DNA of 64,000 nt from Aliiglaciecola sp. CAU 1673. GTDB taxonomy: Bacteria > Pseudomonadota > Gammaproteobacteria > Enterobacterales > Alteromonadaceae. Positions 7,791 through 16,709 of the stretch are shown in pieces. The position numbers and the translations under genes were made by a program. Each line of letters begins with the position of its first letter. Positions within the stretch are counted from its first letter, which is position 1. The notes beneath the pieces are model-generated. The model did no database searches. It was not told the DNA's origin and saw nothing but the letters and a program-made list of their open reading frames with translations. Where the stretch lies: contig NZ_JARHUG010000001.1 in assembly GCF_029223185.1 (NCBI RefSeq), positions 1 to 64,000 of the forward strand, written 5' to 3'.

Positions 7791-9005
7791 ATGCCGCAGC
7801 CTATGCATTCCCTGGATCTTGTTGCAGAAAATCGTATCCCTCCCATCTTGCGCCAGGCCTTTCGCCCTCTTTTTCTGTCAGGTGCTGTTTTTTCGGCGCT
7901 GGCTGTTCTGGTCTGGGGAATGTATTTGTCCGGATATGTGTTGCCGCAACCCTTTGGTGGTATGCGCTTCTGGCATGCTTTTGAAATGTTATTTGGTTTC
8001 GCTGGTGCCGCAGTGGTGGGATTTCTGCTTACCGCCGTACAAAACTGGACCGGACTGAGGGCCATTCATGGCAAGGCATTGGCACTGCTAGTTGGTTTTT
8101 GGCTAGTGGCGCGGATGATGATGTTTTGCGGTCATACGCCCGCTTTTTGGTTCTTGGCTTTTGCCAACAGCGGATTCTTTTTATTGGCCGCCATCGCCAT
8201 GGCCCGTTTGCTGATCGCTGCGCAAAACTACCGCAACCTGTTCTTGGTCGCCTTGTTGTTATTGATGGCAGTGGCCAGTTTATTCAGCCTGCTTTCGGTG
8301 CAACTGGGAGACAACCAATGGTTTATTACCGGTACTCGTAGCGCCTTGATGATTATAGCGACCATGATGGTGATCATTGGTGGGCGGGTTATTCCCATGT
8401 TTACCGCCAACGGCACCGGGACCTTAAGAAAGCCCGCGATTCCCTGGCTTGAAGGGTTGGCATTGTCGCTATCCTGGGGATTAGCCATCATCACGCTTTG
8501 TGGAGGGCTTAGCCGACTGCCCTCGTGGTTGCTAAGTGCGTTATTTGGCTTGGCGGCGCTGGCTAATACCCTGCGTTTGGGGCGCTGGTTAACGGCAAAA
8601 GCCTTTAACGTGCCTTTGGTGTGGTCACTGCACTTAGCTTATGCCTTTATTCCTCTGGGCTTTGCGCTGTTCTCGCTGCATTTCGCCGGTGTGGCGGTGA
8701 CCTTCAGTACGGCATTGCATGCCTTAACCGCCGGTGCCATGGGCAGTCTTATTCTGGCTATGATTAGCCGGGTGTCATTGGGCCATAGCGGCCGTGCCAT
8801 TGTTGCCCATCCGTTGATGAGCCTGGCCTTTATGGCGGTGGCCTTGGCGGCATTAACAAGGATCCTGCTGGGACTTATCCCTTCCTGGCAAGGGCACTGG
8901 ACTTTTATGCTCAGCACCGTGCTTTGGGCCGGTGCCTATCTGCTGTTTGTAATTTTGTATTTCCCCGCGTTGACCTCGGCCAGAATCGACGGGCGACCAG
9001 GCTAG
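7791..9005 (+). CDS. nnrS: NnrS family heme-copper membrane protein
   Basis: A 404-residue integral membrane protein with about 12 hydrophobic segments. The start at 7791 (MPQPMHSLDL) has GGAGG 9 nt upstream; a longer reading from 7698 runs through the previous gene and is rejected. Family features include FRPLFLSGA near the N terminus, GGRVIPMFTANG in the middle, and LHALTAGAMGSLILAMISRVSLGHSGR in the C-terminal third; conserved histidines in these motifs probably bind heme. NnrS protects against NO stress, especially metabolic damage from dinitrosyl iron complexes. Regulation by NsrR is expected from the adjacent gene and operator. Confidence 0.93.
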   Translation: MPQPMHSLDLVAENRIPPILRQAFRPLFLSGAVFSALAVLVWGMYLSGYVLPQPFGGMRFWHAFEMLFGFAGAAVVGFLLTAVQNWTGLRAIHGKALALLVGFWLVARMMMFCGHTPAFWFLAFANSGFFLLAAIAMARLLIAAQNYRNLFLVALLLLMAVASLFSLLSVQLGDNQWFITGTRSALMIIATMMVIIGGRVIPMFTANGTGTLRKPAIPWLEGLALSLSWGLAIITLCGGLSRLPSWLLSALFGLAALANTLRLGRWLTAKAFNVPLVWSLHLAYAFIPLGFALFSLHFAGVAVTFSTALHALTAGAMGSLILAMISRVSLGHSGRAIVAHPLMSLAFMAVALAALTRILLGLIPSWQGHWTFMLSTVLWAGAYLLFVILYFPALTSARIDGRPG

Positions 9006-9095
9006 ATCCCTCCATTTGCTGCGCAAGAGCCTTTCGACCTCTTGCTCGGTGATCTTATGGATTGTGGCTTGTAATATTGCTGCGCTTTTCAAACA

Positions 9096-10910
9096 ATGGA
9101 CAAAAGTATTATCACGATATTCGCCATGCACAACGCATTCACTTTGGGATCCTGGACGGTGGAACCCGATAGCTGCCAACTTAAAAATGAGGCTGTGGTT
9201 AGAAGATTGGACTTCAAGCAGATGAAGTTGTTGTGCTTCCTTGCTGCGAATCAGGGGCAAGTTGTCAGCCGGCAATTGTTGCTGGATGAGGTCTGGCGGG
9301 ATCAGGTGGTGGGGGATGATGTATTAAATGTTGCCATCAGCGGTTTGCGTAAAGCCCTGGACGACGACAGTCGCCAGCCTCATTTTATTCAGACCATTCC
9401 ACGCAAAGGCTACAAACTGTTGGTTGAAACCGGCAGTGTGCCGGCAATCCCAGAAGCTAAAGAGCCACCCGTAAAAAGGCCTGGGCTACTTTGGTTTGCG
9501 AGCGCCTTTTCGTTACTGGTAGTCGCACTGGCCTGGACATTGTGGCCAGGCAAAACCGAGTCAGCCCAAACACGCCTGGCCATTTTGCCATTTACATTAA
9601 TTGGCGCCGATAAGGCTGACCAGTATCTTGCCGAAGGCATAACCCAAAGCCTTATCGACAGCGTGGCAGCCGATAGTCCACTTTCCCTGATATCCCTGAA
9701 CTCCGTTAAGGCGGTTGATCAGCAAGTGCAATCGTTGGCGGATATTGGGACGCAGCTTGACGTTGACTGGATTGTGCAAGGCAATGTGCAAGTAGAAAAA
9801 GAGCAAATGAATATCAGCGCCAAGTTGATGAAGCCAGGATCCCAGAGCATTTCATGGCAAACCTCATTGCAGACTTCCCGGGATCAGTTATTCAGTGCCC
9901 AGCGCAAACTGGCGCAGCAAATTGCCGGGCAATTCGGGGGCAAGGAGATAAAAGCCTCAGGCGCTATGAGTGAGCAGACTTATCAGGGCGTATTGCAAGG
10001 CAATTACTATCTGAATCGCTCAGAGCTGGAGGATGCCGAGAATGCATTTCTCAATGTATTAGTCAGTAATGAAAATACCGCTGCTGCCTATTCCGGGTTA
10101 GCCCAGGTATATTTTCTGCGCGCTTATCGTGCAGCAGAAAGAACTCGCGACTATCTGGCGGTGGCTGCCCGCTATGCCAGACAAGCTTACGCATTAGCCC
10201 CAGGCGATGAGGACAGCTTGTTGAATATGGCCCTTACGGCCTTTTATGTGGATAAGGACTATACCCGGGCCGATGCGCTATTTGCCCAGGCGTATGCACA
10301 AAATCTTCACGACATCATGCTGATGGAGTGGTACCACAATTATCTGCTGGCCACGGCCAAATTTGAAAAGGCCGCGCAGGTTAATCGGCAGATGCGCTTG
10401 GCCAGTCCCCTGGTGTTTAACAAAACCGCCTACTACGACACTTTGTATTACCAGCAAGATTTTGCGGGGGCGTTGTCAGAAATTGAAGCCATCAGCCCTT
10501 ACTTAAATAGCCAGCGCTGGGTGCAAGGCGCCAGTGCCTGGGTTTACCTGGCCCAACGCGACTGGCAGCGATTTGCCGACCTTGTCCCGCCGATGCTGCG
10601 TGGCTATGGCATTGATAACCAAGGCATTGAAGCCTTTTTACAGCGGCTTCAGCAGCAAGGGATAGCATCTGCTATCGGCTATTTTATTGAGCTGACCGAA
10701 GATAGATTGGATAACTACAGTAAAGCAGAACTGTGGGCCAGTGTTGGCGAAGAGCAGAAGGCCCTTGAGGCACTGACACCGTTGGTGGAAAACCAGGAAC
10801 TAAGGGTATTTCGTGTCAAAGTGGAGCCGACGCTGGCCTTGTTGCAAGGCACTGCGGCTTTTGAGGCGCTGATTGCCCCGCTTAATTTACCCGCTGTTGG
10901 CAAACGTTGA
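9096..10910 (+). CDS. CadC/ToxR-like transmembrane winged-helix regulator with TolB-like and TPR regions
   Basis: A 604-residue one-component regulator. Residues about 17-105 are an OmpR/PhoB-type winged helix (VSRQLLLDEVW and ALDDDSRQPHFIQTIPRKGYKL are typical). A single transmembrane helix lies near 131-150. The periplasmic part has a TolB-N-like domain (LAILPFTLIGADKADQYLAEGITQSLID) and a long helical TPR-type region. The ATG at 9126 is an alternative start that places the DNA-binding domain directly at the N terminus; neither start has a clear ribosome-binding site. It converges on a secreted beta-propeller protein. The signal sensed is unknown. Confidence 0.86.
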   Translation: MDKSIITIFAMHNAFTLGSWTVEPDSCQLKNEAVVRRLDFKQMKLLCFLAANQGQVVSRQLLLDEVWRDQVVGDDVLNVAISGLRKALDDDSRQPHFIQTIPRKGYKLLVETGSVPAIPEAKEPPVKRPGLLWFASAFSLLVVALAWTLWPGKTESAQTRLAILPFTLIGADKADQYLAEGITQSLIDSVAADSPLSLISLNSVKAVDQQVQSLADIGTQLDVDWIVQGNVQVEKEQMNISAKLMKPGSQSISWQTSLQTSRDQLFSAQRKLAQQIAGQFGGKEIKASGAMSEQTYQGVLQGNYYLNRSELEDAENAFLNVLVSNENTAAAYSGLAQVYFLRAYRAAERTRDYLAVAARYARQAYALAPGDEDSLLNMALTAFYVDKDYTRADALFAQAYAQNLHDIMLMEWYHNYLLATAKFEKAAQVNRQMRLASPLVFNKTAYYDTLYYQQDFAGALSEIEAISPYLNSQRWVQGASAWVYLAQRDWQRFADLVPPMLRGYGIDNQGIEAFLQRLQQQGIASAIGYFIELTEDRLDNYSKAELWASVGEEQKALEALTPLVENQELRVFRVKVEPTLALLQGTAAFEALIAPLNLPAVGKR

Positions 10911-10933
10911 AGTGGCGCCCAAGGCGCCACTTC
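10910..10933. terminator. Bidirectional terminator between convergent genes
   Basis: Perfect hairpin AAGTGGCGCC / GGCGCCACTT around a CAA loop, followed by TCTTC on the plus strand. It sits exactly between the two convergent stop codons. Confidence 0.8.
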
Positions 10934-10941
10934 TTCATAGG

Positions 10942-12321
10942 TTATTGCTGGCGGGTAAACTCGTGCACATCTACTAAAGTGCGCTTGCCGTCTTTGTCCA
11001 TATAGATCTCCGATTTCCAGGATGCATCATCCGAACGAGAGTAGGACACATACATCTGTTTGGGATACAAACGGGAAAGGCCATGGGATGCAACCTGCAT
11101 CTGCCAGTTGGCCGCTTCACCGGGGTTGGTCTGTTCTTGCATGACGACAGTGCCGTCTTCCATGGTCAGGTTGAAGAAAACCTTCTGCTGCTCTCTGTCC
11201 AGCCCCAACAAACCGCTGGCTTTACCATATAACTGTCCATCCCAGTAAAGCTCCATATCGACCAGCAGAGACTTATTATTTGGCGCCCAGTAATAATGGC
11301 TTCGCTCTTCGAATCGACCCTTGGCATTACCGTGGGTGCTGACGCCTCTCCATTTGCCCACCATAGGGGCAAGAAAGGCTTGTTCCATCAAGGCGATGGT
11401 GTCTACCCAATCTTTACCCGTTACCAGTTCTGGCGTCAGCGTTTGGCCGGACCAAGGGGCCCGATAAACAAAGAAGTTACGGCTCCAATCGCCCTGATCA
11501 AAGTAAATAAAGCGGCCATCGGCACTAAAGGCAGAAAAATACTGATGGTCGACCTCTGAATGGGTCAGCCGGGTTTGTTTTCGGCTATTGATATCGATGG
11601 CATAAAGATCATGTTTTCCCGCTTCGTTGGGGGCGCTGAATACAATATTCTGGCTGTCGGGTGCCCAGGTAATAAAGTCCTGACGGATATCGTCACTGGT
11701 AATCTGAGTGAGCGTGTCAAAGGCGACATCTGCGACAAAAATATCCAGGTCCTGACCATCCTCACGGTTTGAGATGAAGGCTACATGTTTGCCATCGGGG
11801 GAGACAATGGGGCTTAGGTTACTGTCTTTTCGGTCCGGTGTGAGCACGTTTTCCTTGTCGCTATTTAACCACTTTTGCACAATCTCAGAGCGTCCCTGCG
11901 GGTACATGCGGCTGTATAGAATAGACTTTCCATCCGGCATCCAAACCGCGGCATGGCCTTTTCCTTCACCCTTTGTTAGTTGTTTGACCTCGCCGTTTTC
12001 TACAAAGATTTGATAGATTTCCAGGTCCGCCATGCTGGGGCCAGCAGAATAAATCAAAGACTGTCCATCCGGAGACCAGGAAGGAACAATTTCCCATCTG
12101 TCAGGCGTGTGTGTCAGCTGTTGTTCATTGCTGCCATCCACATCGGCCAAAAAAAGGTCCGGTAGCGCTTCTCCCCGGTAAGAGTAGTAAGCCATTCTTT
12201 TACCGTCAGGCGAGATAGCCGCCTTGAAATCCTTTTGCTGCTGGGCAGCGGCATTGGTTGTGCCAAGGGCTGCCAGGCAACCCAGAGTGGCAAGTAGTGG
12301 TGCAAAGGTTTTGCGGTTCAT
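10942..12321 (-). CDS. Secreted PD40/TolB-like beta-propeller protein
   Basis: A 459-residue exported protein with a signal peptide (cleavage near TNAAAQ, residue 26). Residues about 30-290 contain at least five PD40 (WD40-like) repeats marked by S-P-D-G-K and A-P-D-S-Q motifs with D-L-F/D-I-F-x-A-D strands, as in TolB. Residues about 320-459 form a separate beta-rich domain (GKWRGVSTHG, then AKGRFEERSHYYW) that resembles DUF1579/lipocalin-like modules. It lacks a peptidase domain of the S9 type. Function is unknown. Convergent placement against a TolB/TPR-domain regulator suggests a linked job, but this is inference. Confidence 0.82.
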   Translation of the reverse strand: MNRKTFAPLLATLGCLAALGTTNAAAQQQKDFKAAISPDGKRMAYYSYRGEALPDLFLADVDGSNEQQLTHTPDRWEIVPSWSPDGQSLIYSAGPSMADLEIYQIFVENGEVKQLTKGEGKGHAAVWMPDGKSILYSRMYPQGRSEIVQKWLNSDKENVLTPDRKDSNLSPIVSPDGKHVAFISNREDGQDLDIFVADVAFDTLTQITSDDIRQDFITWAPDSQNIVFSAPNEAGKHDLYAIDINSRKQTRLTHSEVDHQYFSAFSADGRFIYFDQGDWSRNFFVYRAPWSGQTLTPELVTGKDWVDTIALMEQAFLAPMVGKWRGVSTHGNAKGRFEERSHYYWAPNNKSLLVDMELYWDGQLYGKASGLLGLDREQQKVFFNLTMEDGTVVMQEQTNPGEAANWQMQVASHGLSRLYPKQMYVSYSRSDDASWKSEIYMDKDGKRTLVDVHEFTRQQ

Positions 12322-12454
12322 TTTGAGACTCCAATAGTGTCGGTGCTAACCGTTTGTTTAATTCGGTTGGCAGCTTAGGCAGGCGTCGCTATCGGAGTCC
12401 TTAGGGACTTCTAAAGTTTTCTAATTTAGGTATAACCAGCTGTATTTAAATGAT

Positions 12455-12880
12455 TTATTCCTGATCATAATCATTACGCCGTTTTGGCTGATCGCTTAAA
12501 TACTGCACAAATTCCACTTCAAAGCCGTCCGGGTCAAGGTAGTAAACGTTGCGCCTAGACGGTGCCGCGGCACCTTGTTTGGCTACAGCAAATCCGGCGG
12601 CATGCAGTCGGGTGATCAATGCATCCAGATTTTGGGTAATAAAGGCAAAGTGGGCCAGGCCCACCTGATGCCCGCTCAAGTTCCGGTTATCACCTTCGCC
12701 ATGATCACTAAACGCTAAATACTGATAGTCATCGCCAAAATGCAGCCATTGTCTGGGTTTCCCTGACCATTCGCCGTTGCCGCCACCGCGCACCCACCAG
12801 TGGGGAAAGGCGGCCTGATAAAAGCGCAGGGAGCGGGGAATATCTTTGACCTCCAGATTTAAGTGTTCTAGTTGAATCAT
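12455..12880 (-). CDS. VOC-fold (glyoxalase/bleomycin resistance/dioxygenase) protein
   Basis: A 141-residue single VOC module pair: H7 (LEHLNLEVKDIPRSLRFYQ), H86 area (GLAHFAFIT) and E near 120 (YYLDPDGFEVEFVQY) are the metal-ligand positions of the superfamily. Such proteins act as glyoxalases, thiol transferases, dioxygenases or drug-binding proteins; the substrate is not readable. It is the second gene of an operon led by a 31-codon gene, whose TAA stop overlaps this gene's AAGGAG ribosome-binding site. A SoxR box and soxS-like promoter upstream put it under redox-stress control (inference from sites). Confidence 0.88.
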   Translation of the reverse strand: MIQLEHLNLEVKDIPRSLRFYQAAFPHWWVRGGGNGEWSGKPRQWLHFGDDYQYLAFSDHGEGDNRNLSGHQVGLAHFAFITQNLDALITRLHAAGFAVAKQGAAAPSRRNVYYLDPDGFEVEFVQYLSDQPKRRNDYDQE

Positions 12881-12891
12881 TTCCTTTCTCC

Positions 12892-12987
12892 TTATTTGTG
12901 CTGCCAGGTCATCACAAACAGGCGGCGCCAGGCCTGTTTTTTGTTTTGTGTTTCCTTCGTTTGTTGCGTGTTTTGTTGGTTTTGCAT
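12892..12987 (-). CDS. 31-residue SoxR-regulated small protein
   Basis: A short reading frame that most gene finders would miss. ATG at 12985-12987 is preceded by a perfect GGAGGA at 6-nt spacing. It encodes 31 residues: a polar Gln/Asn/Thr/Lys-rich N-terminal half (MQNQQNTQQTKE...) and a cationic aromatic end (AWRRLFVMTWQHK). The TAA stop overlaps the AAGGAG site of the VOC gene, whose start is 11 nt further on, so the two are coupled. It is the first gene after the SoxR-controlled promoter. No family is recognised. It could be a real microprotein or a leader peptide that sets translation of the VOC gene. Confidence 0.75.
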   Translation of the reverse strand: MQNQQNTQQTKETQNKKQAWRRLFVMTWQHK

Positions 12988-13014
12988 GTCTTGTCCTCCA
13001 GTTGGTTCAGGCGT

Positions 13015-13045
13015 AGGCTAAAACCTCAGGTTAAGTTGAGGTAAA
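13015..13045 (-). promoter_or_regulatory. SoxR box within a soxS-like promoter
   Basis: The 18-bp near-palindrome CCTCAGGTTAAGTTGAGG (13024-13041) differs at two positions from the E. coli soxS SoxR box. Read on the minus strand it lies between a -35 TTTACC (13040-13045) and a -10 TAGCCT (13015-13020) with a 19-bp spacer, the overlong spacing that MerR-family activators such as SoxR untwist. It drives the 31-residue gene and the VOC gene; soxR starts 32 bp to the right. Confidence 0.88.
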
Positions 13046-13076
13046 GCGTTTTTTTTCGCTTTTTTGGAGGGGGAAC

Positions 13077-13517
13077 ATGTTAGAGGAAGCCAATCTCACC
13101 GTTGGCGCCGTGGCCAAACGTTGTGGCGTAAAGGTGTCGACTTTGCATTTCTATGAACAAAAAGGGCTGATTCGCAGTTGGCGAAATGCCGGTAACCAGA
13201 GGCGCTATAAGCGTGATGTGCTGCGGCGGATTTCTGTGATTAAGGCGGCACAGCGACTTGGCGTTAGTCTTGAAGAGATCGCTACTGCCTTTGCCAACCT
13301 GCCCGACAACCGCACACCGGACAAAGCCGACTGGGCCAAGCTGTCTCAAGCTTGGCGGGCAGATCTGGATGCCCGTATTGCCGCCTTAACGCAGTTACGG
13401 GATTCTCTGACCGGCTGTATTGGCTGTGGCTGTTTGTCCCTTGCCCGATGCCCCCTTTATAACCCTGATGATAAGTTTGGCGAGATTGGCGTCGGAGCGG
13501 TGAAACTATTGGGGTAG
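13077..13517 (+). CDS. soxR: Redox-sensitive transcriptional activator SoxR
   Basis: A 146-residue MerR-family regulator with an N-terminal winged helix ([25 protein letters not shown]) and a dimerisation helix. The [2Fe-2S] cluster cysteines C114, C117, C119 and C125 (C-x2-C-x-C-x5-C in [17 protein letters not shown]) match SoxR exactly, which separates it from other MerR proteins. Ribosome-binding site GGAGG lies 6 nt before the ATG. Oxidation by redox-cycling compounds turns it into an activator. A SoxR box with soxS-like geometry lies on the divergent side, but no soxS is present: the target is the small peptide and VOC protein. Confidence 0.95.
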   Translation: MLEEANLTVGAVAKRCGVKVSTLHFYEQKGLIRSWRNAGNQRRYKRDVLRRISVIKAAQRLGVSLEEIATAFANLPDNRTPDKADWAKLSQAWRADLDARIAALTQLRDSLTGCIGCGCLSLARCPLYNPDDKFGEIGVGAVKLLG

Positions 13518-13558
13518 AGCCTGATGGCTCAGAAACGAAGTTGGGTAAGGAGAGTGGC

Positions 13559-14356
13559 CTAGTTGTTATCTTCCGGTTGACGCCAGTCTTCCAGACCATA
13601 AGCGGAGAGGATTTTTTGCAATTCTCCGGAAGCGCGCAGCTGCTCTGTGCCAAGGCTTAAGATATCCGCCCAGTGTGCCGAATCTTGTTTTGCCGGAGAA
13701 AAAGCTACAAACACGTTAGCAAAGTCATCCTCCAAAGAGAGGCTGCCTGCTTGTTTGAAGGAGGAGGGTGATGATTGAGACATCATATAATGTCTAAATA
13801 CGGATTCGTCCTCAATAAAAATATCTATGCGTTTGGCGGAAAGCATTTTTAAGCCGGTTTTCAAGGGGCTGCTACCGTACATCACCTGGATATAAAAGGC
13901 GTTGTTTGGGTTGGCAATATAATCGTCCAATTTCGGACCATAACTGTACTCTGAGCTGACGCCCAGTATATTGTATTGCAGGGATTCTATTCCCTGATAT
14001 CGCCATTGCGCATCCTGTCTGACCCAAAAGCTGTTTTTCATCCTGCCTTGCTCCACAAGCGGGAAAACAAAGTCACGGGCATCGGCTTTTGAAGCGCCAA
14101 CCACAGCATCGAACTCACCTTGCCGGGTGCCTTGAATGGCCCGACTCCAGGGCATGATACGATACTCAATCTTAATACAGTGCTGGGCAAAAATGCGCTG
14201 TGCGATCTCGATCATAAAACCAGGATGTTCACTTTTAGGGGCGCAGTTGTAGGGGCACCAGCGATCGGCAGCGATTATCAGTGTTGGAGTTGGTGAACTT
14301 GCTGCCTGGGTGCACAGACAGAAGAACAGCAACAGGACAAGAATCTTGCCTCTCAT
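13559..14356 (-). CDS. Periplasmic substrate-binding-like protein (SBP_bac_3 type)
   Basis: About 265 residues from the ATG at 14356, which gives a proper signal peptide (MRGKILVLLLFFCLCTQA). A TTG at 14407 would add 17 hydrophilic residues before it and is less likely. The mature part resembles the amino-acid-binding-protein fold: LIIAADRWCPYNC, then the strand/helix GFMIEIAQRIFAQHCIKIEYRIMPWSRAIQGTRQGEFDAVVGA. No permease or ATPase is adjacent, so it may serve as a sensor or scavenging protein. It is the last of three same-strand genes beginning with a chemoreceptor. Confidence 0.85.
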   Translation of the reverse strand: MRGKILVLLLFFCLCTQAASSPTPTLIIAADRWCPYNCAPKSEHPGFMIEIAQRIFAQHCIKIEYRIMPWSRAIQGTRQGEFDAVVGASKADARDFVFPLVEQGRMKNSFWVRQDAQWRYQGIESLQYNILGVSSEYSYGPKLDDYIANPNNAFYIQVMYGSSPLKTGLKMLSAKRIDIFIEDESVFRHYMMSQSSPSSFKQAGSLSLEDDFANVFVAFSPAKQDSAHWADILSLGTEQLRASGELQKILSAYGLEDWRQPEDNN

Positions 14357-14459
14357 GGAAACAATTCGCTGTGCAACATTGTTACAACCCTCTGTGATGT
14401 CCTTCAAGTATTAAGCATCTATTCAATCAGTCCATTCTATAACGACGTTCAGTAGACCT

Positions 14460-15368
14460 CTAACCTGGCGGTACCTTTAGATGCAGAACCTGTCGTTGGC
14501 TGAGGTTGAGTCCGGCGGTACTGTTGCCATAATGCTCTTCAAATAGCGCTTTGAAGCGGCCATTTGCTTGCAACGTTTCAAGTCCTTGCTGCAAGGGGAC
14601 GGCTAGGGCGTTATCGTTCTTGTGAGTAAAGAAGTAATAGTTGTTAGGAAACCTCAGTAGCAACCTGGGCTCTATCATCAGGTTGCTCTTTGTCTCTTGA
14701 CGGTTCTGTCGGGCCAATTCGCCTTGCACTGTTAGTACTGAGCGGGGAAAGTAATCCGCGATACCCTCTTCCAAAGCCTTAAACATGCCTTCGTAACTCT
14801 GCTGACCATTAATGTTCAAGCCGTTGAATCTCAACAAGGCATACTCTGACCAGCTGTATTTTTGTAAGCCAACCATTGTCGACAAATCATCGAGTGACTG
14901 AATCGATTTGAAGGCTGCTTGCTTGTTCTTGTTGATCAGCAACACCCTCTCACCGTGTAAACCATAATAAAGCGGGACCTTTATTGGCTGTAAGCGCGCT
15001 TCCAATTCAGGGGTGGTGGCAAACCAGCACAGGTTGATGTGCTCATGATTTGAGAGTGCCTCAACTGCACGCTTTTGATTCATGGATTCTGCGGTATAGG
15101 TGATCTGTGCCTTTAGACCTTGTGATAGCAACGCTTCTTGTAACAGCCTGAATAAGTAACTGTTGGGCTTATCATCTCTGTATGAGTGTTTGGGTAGAGT
15201 TAATGTGACGGAACTGAACGTCTGTGTTTGAGCTTCCTGCGCAGAGGCCTTCACGCTGAATAAAGACCCCAGGCAAACCAGCCATAACATCATAACCGCA
15301 CCATTCGGTTTTATCTTACTGCTTACTCCCGGCGTGGCATGGATAAGCTGAGGCTTTTGGCGATACAT
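14460..15368 (-). CDS. Periplasmic substrate-binding-like protein
   Basis: About 302 residues with an N-terminal signal sequence (hydrophobic stretch AVMMLWLVCLGSLFSV, cleavage near KASAQE). The ATG at 15368 is preferred over TTG at 15374; a start at the internal Met pair near 15293 would give a more standard signal peptide and is also possible. The fold looks like a type-II periplasmic binding protein (substrate-binding strand SSVTLTLPKHSY, later GMFKALEEGIADYFPRSVL and FTHKNDNALAVPLQQGLETL). No transporter genes are nearby. It lies between a chemoreceptor gene and a second binding-protein gene on the same strand. Confidence 0.82.
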   Translation of the reverse strand: MYRQKPQLIHATPGVSSKIKPNGAVMMLWLVCLGSLFSVKASAQEAQTQTFSSVTLTLPKHSYRDDKPNSYLFRLLQEALLSQGLKAQITYTAESMNQKRAVEALSNHEHINLCWFATTPELEARLQPIKVPLYYGLHGERVLLINKNKQAAFKSIQSLDDLSTMVGLQKYSWSEYALLRFNGLNINGQQSYEGMFKALEEGIADYFPRSVLTVQGELARQNRQETKSNLMIEPRLLLRFPNNYYFFTHKNDNALAVPLQQGLETLQANGRFKALFEEHYGNSTAGLNLSQRQVLHLKVPPG

Positions 15369-15509
15369 CGACAACTACAAGATGATAATGATGCCTCTAT
15401 TATAACCCTTGTTAGAAGCATGTTTAGGCAAAACGGGATCTTTGTCACTGGCGCCATATTTCCTGACCGTGTAGCCAGCATCTTGGTCACGGCCTGGTGT
15501 GAATTGGAC

Positions 15510-16709
15510 CTAAAAGAATGTCAGTTCAGAAGACTCATCCTGCTTTTTATCTTTACTCCCCTGATGAACGTCTGCCTGTTCCATGGTGGTGTAGGTTTTT
15601 CTGAGCGTTTGCAACCAGTTCTCGATATCGATAGTGGATGGCCGTGCATTGTTTTGCAGTTGCTCTTGCCGCTCTTTAAGGGTTCGTTCGAGTTTTACCA
15701 TATCGGCGCGTATGTGACTTAGGATCTGGCTGATTCGATCCTGGAACTGTAAGCCCACCAGCACATCCTGAATATCCGTTTGCACCTGGCTTCCGGCATC
15801 GTGAAGCGCTTGCGATGACTCAATAATGTCTCCACTGGCTTGTTTAAAGTCGTCAAGCACCTTACTTATCGCCTCCTGTGCTTGTGCCATCTGCCCTTCG
15901 TCCTGTTGGGTGAATTGGGTGGTTCTGGATAAGGTCTTTTGCAGTCTTTCGTTGACCTCTTCGATACGTTTTGTAATGCGCGCGCCGGTTTCGCCTGAGC
16001 GGGTGGAGAGGGTTCTCACTTCATCTGCGACCACAGCAAAACCGCGTCCCTGCTCACCGGCCCTGGCCGCCTCAATAGCTGCATTCAGGGCTAACAAATT
16101 GGTTTGCGACGCTATTCCGGCCACTTCATCGCCCATGGTTTTTAATTCATCGGTGGTGGCGGCAAGACCGGAGATCTCTTCGAGCAGCTCTTTTCTGTTG
16201 CTCATTGCTTTTTGCAGCATATCCACGATGGTACCCAAGTCTTTGTCGGCACTGTTTAGTACTTTGCCCAGCCCTTTGTCCATGCCCCCTGCTGCCTGAC
16301 TGGAGCTCTGTATGGATACCTGAAGCAATTCATGAATTTCCGAGAACTTTGCCACTAATTGGTTAATGTTGGTTTCCACTTGTTCACTGACTAAATCCTG
16401 CAATCTGGTCCAGACGGGCAGCACATCGGCTAACAATTTGTACTGATTCGCCAGAACTGTCTGGTAATCATCGGTTTTCTTTTTATCTTCTGGCGTGGGC
16501 AGGCTGTTGAAAAGTGATTGTCGCTCGGCAAGACTATGTTGCCACCACATCCCAAGTGCTGCGCCACCAAGCAAACTGCCGCAAAGCGCTAACCACCAAG
16601 GTGCAGGGCTTAGCCACAGGCACAAGCTAGGGATGGCGAAAGCCGCCAAAGCGAAGAGTTTGGCTTTACCATCAAAGGTTGATGGTGTTCGGTCCTGCAT
16701 ATTGTCCAT
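15510..16709 (-). CDS. Methyl-accepting chemotaxis protein, short form
   Basis: A 399-residue chemoreceptor-like protein. Two adjacent hydrophobic segments (residues about 15-55) anchor it with almost no periplasmic part. The rest is cytoplasmic, with the conserved hairpin [20 protein letters not shown] and [20 protein letters not shown]. The family usually contacts CheA/CheW. The lack of a sensing domain suggests it responds to an internal signal or a partner protein; the two binding proteins encoded downstream on the same strand are candidate partners, which is inference. Confidence 0.88.
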   Translation of the reverse strand: MDNMQDRTPSTFDGKAKLFALAAFAIPSLCLWLSPAPWWLALCGSLLGGAALGMWWQHSLAERQSLFNSLPTPEDKKKTDDYQTVLANQYKLLADVLPVWTRLQDLVSEQVETNINQLVAKFSEIHELLQVSIQSSSQAAGGMDKGLGKVLNSADKDLGTIVDMLQKAMSNRKELLEEISGLAATTDELKTMGDEVAGIASQTNLLALNAAIEAARAGEQGRGFAVVADEVRTLSTRSGETGARITKRIEEVNERLQKTLSRTTQFTQQDEGQMAQAQEAISKVLDDFKQASGDIIESSQALHDAGSQVQTDIQDVLVGLQFQDRISQILSHIRADMVKLERTLKERQEQLQNNARPSTIDIENWLQTLRKTYTTMEQADVHQGSKDKKQDESSELTFF

